Assembly: GCA_021778575.1 (NCBI GenBank)
Contig: JAJYCH010000013.1
Span: forward strand, 1-18,322
DNA: 18,322 bases
Direction of reading: 5' to 3'
From: Planctomycetota bacterium
Lineage (GTDB): Bacteria > Planctomycetota > Planctomycetia > Isosphaerales > Isosphaeraceae
Shown: positions 15,363 through 18,322 of the stretch, piece after piece
Position numbering within the stretch: position 1 is the first letter of the stretch
How the letters are laid out: the number at the start of each line of letters is the position of its first letter
Notes under the pieces: generated by a model
What the model saw: only the letters and a program-made list of their open reading frames with translations
Told to the model about the DNA's origin: nothing
Databases searched by the model: none
Position numbers and translations under genes: made by a program

Positions 15363-16247
15363 ATGGATCGCGAAGAGGTGGAAAGTACCGCTGATACGGA
15401 GTCGAGTCGAGCCGTCGAGCCTCCGATGCACCGCTGGTCGGGTGAACTGCCCGACCTCAAGAACGGCAAGAAACCACGCAAGACCGAGGACGAGGAACTT
15501 CTCAATCGTTCGGGTCCCGCGTCGCCTCAGGCTCGGTCGGCCGAGATGGGTTCATTCACGCATACCGACCCCTGGCGTGTCTTGCGGATTCAAGGAGAAT
15601 TCGTCCACGGGATCAACGCCCTGGCCGAAGTAGGAGCCGCCGTCGCCGTTTTCGGTTCCGCCCGGTTCAGCCCGGAGCACCCGATGTACGACGCCGCCCG
15701 AAAAATGGGCCACGCCCTGGCTGATGCCGGGTTCGCCGTCATTACCGGTGGTGGACCAGGAGTGATGGAAGCGGCCAACCGAGGGGCCTACGAGGCCGGC
15801 GGTTACTCGATCGGTTGTAACATCGAACTGCCGTTCGAGCAGTTCGAAAACCGTTACACCAGTCTTTCCATCAACTTCCGCTACTTCTTCGTGCGGAAGA
15901 CGATGTTCGTCAAATACGCCAATGGCTTCATTATTTTCCCCGGTGGATTCGGCACGCTCGACGAGCTATTCGAGTCGCTGACCCTGGTCCAGACGCGCAA
16001 GATCAAGCGGTTCCCGATCGTCTTGTTCGGCAAGGCTTACTGGAGAGGGTTGCTCGACTGGATCGAGACCACCCAGCTCGCCGAGGGGACGATCTCGCCG
16101 GAAGACCTCAAGCTCCTGGTCGTGACCGACTCCGTCGAGGAAGCTCGCGATATCATGGTCGACTGCTACCAGACTCGCTGCTGGACCGCCGAGGATAAGT
16201 CGGAAGCCGTGAAGTTAGGCATCGTCAAGCGGCCGGAGCGTCCTTGA
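15363..16247 (+). CDS. LOG family protein (TIGR00730-type Rossmann fold)
   Basis: 294 aa. After a polar, probably disordered N-terminus of about 65 residues comes a complete LOG/lysine-decarboxylase-like Rossmann domain. It has AVFGSARF near 95-102, GGGPGVMEA (129-137) and PGGFGTLDE (193-201). The two motifs form the phosphate-binding and catalytic site in cytokinin-activating LOG enzymes, which release free bases from nucleoside 5'-monophosphates. Bacterial members are nucleotide phosphoribohydrolases, or pyrimidine/purine 5'-nucleotide nucleosidases. The older 'lysine decarboxylase' label is not supported. The actual substrate is unknown. The ATG at 15363 has an AAGG about 9 nt upstream; the Met at residue 22 is a possible later start. 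The next gene follows after 55 bp on the same strand. Confidence 0.92.
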   Translation: MDREEVESTADTESSRAVEPPMHRWSGELPDLKNGKKPRKTEDEELLNRSGPASPQARSAEMGSFTHTDPWRVLRIQGEFVHGINALAEVGAAVAVFGSARFSPEHPMYDAARKMGHALADAGFAVITGGGPGVMEAANRGAYEAGGYSIGCNIELPFEQFENRYTSLSINFRYFFVRKTMFVKYANGFIIFPGGFGTLDELFESLTLVQTRKIKRFPIVLFGKAYWRGLLDWIETTQLAEGTISPEDLKLLVVTDSVEEARDIMVDCYQTRCWTAEDKSEAVKLGIVKRPERP

Positions 16248-16302
16248 TCCTCTCCCTCGCCGAGTCACTGGTCGAACCAAAACCGTTGAAGGATGTCAAA
16301 CG

Positions 16303-17475
16303 ATGAGCCTGAGCACCGAGCCCGACGCGCTGTTCGAGAGCCTAGAGAGAACCTTGCTCGCGTCGAGCCCGGTCGAGGCGATTGAGCAGTTGGCCGAGCA
16401 ACTGGCCGAACGCGGCGAGTTCCGCGCCTTGCTCGATGCGCGGCTGCTCCAGGCCCGGATCGATCTCGGCCTGTCGCCGCTCATGACCGGTTCCCTCGCC
16501 GAGATCGCGGAACCGACTCGAACAAAATACGAGGAGCGGTACGTCGAGGCGATCCGCGAGGTCGGCAACCGACTGCTTGAGGCTCAGGAAATCGGCGCGG
16601 CCTGGGCTTATTTCCGTGCGATTGCCGAGAAAGAAGCAGTGGCCGCCGCGATTGATGCCTACGAACCGGTCGAACTTGACGACCGGATCGGCCAGGTGAT
16701 CGAAGTGGCGTTCAATCAGGGTGTTCACCCGAAAAAAGGCTTTGGCTTGATCCTCGACCATTATGGGACCTGTTCGGCGATCACGGCGTTCGAGTCGCTC
16801 CCGCCCGACGAGCCGATACGAGTCGCCTGCGCCGACCGGTTGGTCCGTCGACTCCATAGTGATCTCGTGGCGAACCTCCGGGCCGAGATCGCGCGACGGG
16901 GCCAGCCTCTACCCGCCGAAGGGACGTCGATCGCCGAGCTGATTCTTGGTCGCGAATGGCTGTTTGTCGATGAGGCCTATCACCTTGATGTCTCGCATCT
17001 GGCCTCGACGGTCCGGCTCACACCTCTGCTGGTCGATCCCGAGACCATCGCTCTGGCAATCGGGCTGACCGACTACGGCCGGAACCTCTCCGAACGCCAT
17101 CGCTACGAAGGTGACCCGCCCTTCGAGGATCTCTACGCCGACCACGCTGTTTATCTCCGGACGGTCCTCGGACAGGATGTTGAAGCGGGGCTTGCGCACT
17201 TCCAGGCCAAACTTCCCGCCGCCGACCCTGATCGTCGCGACGAAGCCATCGCCGCGCAGATTCTGGTTCGCTTGCTGACCCGGCTCGGTCGTCACGACGA
17301 AGCCCTCGACATTGCCGCCGATCATCTGGCCCACCTGCCCGACGCGGCGCTGGCCTGCCCGACGATCACACAGCTTTGCCAGACCGCCGGTCGGCTCGAT
17401 CGGCTCGCCGAGATCGCCCGAACCCGTGGCGACATTGTCAACTATGCCGCCGCGCTCCTGAGCCTGAGCCGATGA
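16303..17475 (+). CDS. Helical protein of unknown function (390 aa)
   Basis: I do not recognise a family with confidence. The protein is predicted mainly alpha-helical and soluble, without a signal peptide or membrane segment. The first 60 residues are strongly amphipathic (VEAIEQLAEQLAERGEF). A TPR-like C-terminus (about 310-388) has phrases such as LVRLLTRLGRHDEALDIAADH. The middle carries conserved-looking stretches HPKKGFGLILDHYGTCSAI, WLFVDEAYHLDVSHLASTV and GDPPFEDLYADHAVYL, whose His, Asp and Glu could be functional residues. The ATG follows AAGGA by 9 nt. It lies 55 bp after the LOG gene and may be co-transcribed with it. It could be a lineage-restricted planctomycete family; a repeat scaffold is the safest description. 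Confidence 0.85.
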   Translation: MSLSTEPDALFESLERTLLASSPVEAIEQLAEQLAERGEFRALLDARLLQARIDLGLSPLMTGSLAEIAEPTRTKYEERYVEAIREVGNRLLEAQEIGAAWAYFRAIAEKEAVAAAIDAYEPVELDDRIGQVIEVAFNQGVHPKKGFGLILDHYGTCSAITAFESLPPDEPIRVACADRLVRRLHSDLVANLRAEIARRGQPLPAEGTSIAELILGREWLFVDEAYHLDVSHLASTVRLTPLLVDPETIALAIGLTDYGRNLSERHRYEGDPPFEDLYADHAVYLRTVLGQDVEAGLAHFQAKLPAADPDRRDEAIAAQILVRLLTRLGRHDEALDIAADHLAHLPDAALACPTITQLCQTAGRLDRLAEIARTRGDIVNYAAALLSLSR

Positions 17476-17743
17476 TCGAGATCGCCAGGTTTTGTGGCTG
17501 AACCGGATTTCGCGCCCTGGGGATTGTCAGGGCCGGAACGGTCGGCCCCGTCTCGTCAACCTCGAGCAGACCGGCTGATGACCGATGACTCGACCACTCG
17601 AACCCGTCAAATGTCTCTCACCCGGGTGGTCGCGGTCGCCTTATCACCGCTTCATCCATCTCGCGACATGACCGGCATTGATGCTGGTCGTGCGCGACCA
17701 TTGACTCGTGAATTTGTTTGCCGTGGTCTTCGCGTCCGACCGG
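17476..17743. other. Intergenic region between convergent genes
   Basis: 268 bp. It contains two short hairpins: GGGCCG/CGGCCC (17530-17535, 17543-17548) and TGGTCG/CGACCA (17685-17690, 17695-17700). Neither is followed by a T-run in the relevant direction, so both are only weak terminator candidates for the helical-protein gene and guaA. A plus-strand frame at 17494-17781 runs into guaA and has no family-like features. I see no supported gene. Confidence 0.4.
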
Positions 17744-18322
17744 TCACTCCCATTCGATCGTCGCCGGCGGCTTGCTGGTGATGTCGTAGACGACCCGATT
17801 GACCCCCTTCACCGCGTTGATGATCCGGGTCGAGACCTTGGCCAGAAGTTCGTGCGGCAACCGGGTCCAGTCGGCGGTCATGAAGTCATCCGTATCAACC
17901 GAACGGATCGCGATGACATTTTCATAGGTTCGCCCATCTCCCATCACGCCGACCGACTGGATGGGCAGCAACACCGCGAACGCCTGGCCGATCTGACGAT
18001 AAAGTCCGGCGTTGACAAGTTCTTCGAGGAAAATGGAATCAGCCTGGCGAAGGACGTCGAGCCGTGCGGCGGTCACCTCGCCAAGGCACCGGACCGCAAG
18101 TCCCGGCCCGGGAAACGGGTGCCGCCAGACCAGGGACTCGGGCAGGCCCAGCTCGAGGCCGAGCCGACGGACCTCGTCCTTGAACAGGTCGCGGAGGGGC
18201 TCGATCAGCTCGAAGCCCAGCTCGGCGGGGAGCCCGCCGACATTATGGTGGTGCTTGATCGTCGCCGCCGGCGCATCGGGGCTGCCCCCGCTCTCGATCA
18301 CGTCGGGGTAGAGCGTGCCCTG
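17744..18322 (-). CDS. guaA: GMP synthase (glutamine-hydrolysing), C-terminal part
   Basis: The frame is open to the window edge, so the glutaminase domain and most of the ATP-pyrophosphatase domain are missing; 192 residues are visible. GuaA aminates XMP to GMP with glutamine and ATP. Signatures in order are [11 protein letters not shown] at the truncated end, [22 protein letters not shown], the dimerisation domain with [19 protein letters not shown], and the canonical terminus [10 protein letters not shown]. The apparent GTG near the edge is an internal Val codon and not a start. All key residues visible are intact. It converges on the plus-strand helical-protein gene with about 270 bp between. 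Confidence 0.97.
   Translation of the reverse strand, partial: QGTLYPDVIESGGSPDAPAATIKHHHNVGGLPAELGFELIEPLRDLFKDEVRRLGLELGLPESLVWRHPFPGPGLAVRCLGEVTAARLDVLRQADSIFLEELVNAGLYRQIGQAFAVLLPIQSVGVMGDGRTYENVIAIRSVDTDDFMTADWTRLPHELLAKVSTRIINAVKGVNRVVYDITSKPPATIEWE

Noticed and set aside
17494..17781. Plus-strand 95-aa frame between the helical protein and guaA
   Set aside because: It has low-complexity Arg/Pro/Ser content, no ribosome site and no family resemblance, and it runs 38 bp into the certain guaA gene on the other strand.
1..18322. CRISPR arrays, tRNA or rRNA genes, insertion sequences, att sites
   Set aside because: I looked for regular direct repeats, cloverleaf-like segments, transposase motifs and terminal repeats by eye and saw none; a tRNA or Rfam scan would be needed to exclude small RNAs fully.

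Overview
The window is GC-rich chromosomal DNA that most likely comes from a planctomycete. The clearest markers are a DUF1559 pseudopilin (prepilin-type N-terminus, H-X9-DG near the C-terminus) followed by a tiny lipoprotein, an HTTM-domain membrane protein with its WxMFAPNP partner, an enlarged multi-PDZ RseP, and what looks like the helical-repeat tail of a kinase-type protein. An Isosphaerales/Gemmatales-like origin is my guess; no rRNA is present to test it. I see no tRNA, rRNA, CRISPR array, insertion sequence or phage gene. The window is mostly housekeeping and lineage-typical genes, and I do not see a convincing complete new system.

Layout. At 1-549 (+) lies the end of a helical-repeat protein. 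It converges, with an 11-bp gap, on a minus-strand pair (561-2182): an HTTM vitamin-K-carboxylase-like membrane protein and a coupled small membrane protein. Upstream of that pair, beyond a probable terminator, is a lipoprotein fusing a helical region to a TlpA-like thioredoxin domain (2392-3468). Divergent from it, dxr and rseP (3763-6998, +) overlap by 13 bp and end at a clear hairpin. A stand-alone CheY-like receiver follows (7126-7497, -).

Divergent from the receiver is a short plus-strand run. It holds an M24 (aminopeptidase P/creatinase-fold) protein that has lost most of its metal ligands, a short M50 site-2 protease without CBS domains, and a 69-aa unknown overlapping the protease gene (7913-10276). 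Facing it on the minus strand is a haem block: hemE (14000-15070), then a DUF1559 pseudopilin and a small lipoprotein, then a protoporphyrinogen/coproporphyrinogen oxidase gene, then a 107-aa protein resembling EF-Tu domain III. A LOG-family protein (15363-16247) and an unrecognised helical protein (16303-17475) follow on the plus strand. The window closes with the C-terminal third of guaA on the minus strand.

How they work together. Dxr starts the MEP isoprenoid pathway, and its neighbour RseP is an intramembrane protease; this pairing is common in bacteria. HemE and HemG/HemY act in the same haem pathway but are separated here by a surface-protein cassette. The points most worth a second look are the ligand-less M24 protein beside a site-2 protease, the extra PDZ modules in RseP, and the small EF-Tu-like protein behind the haem oxidase gene.
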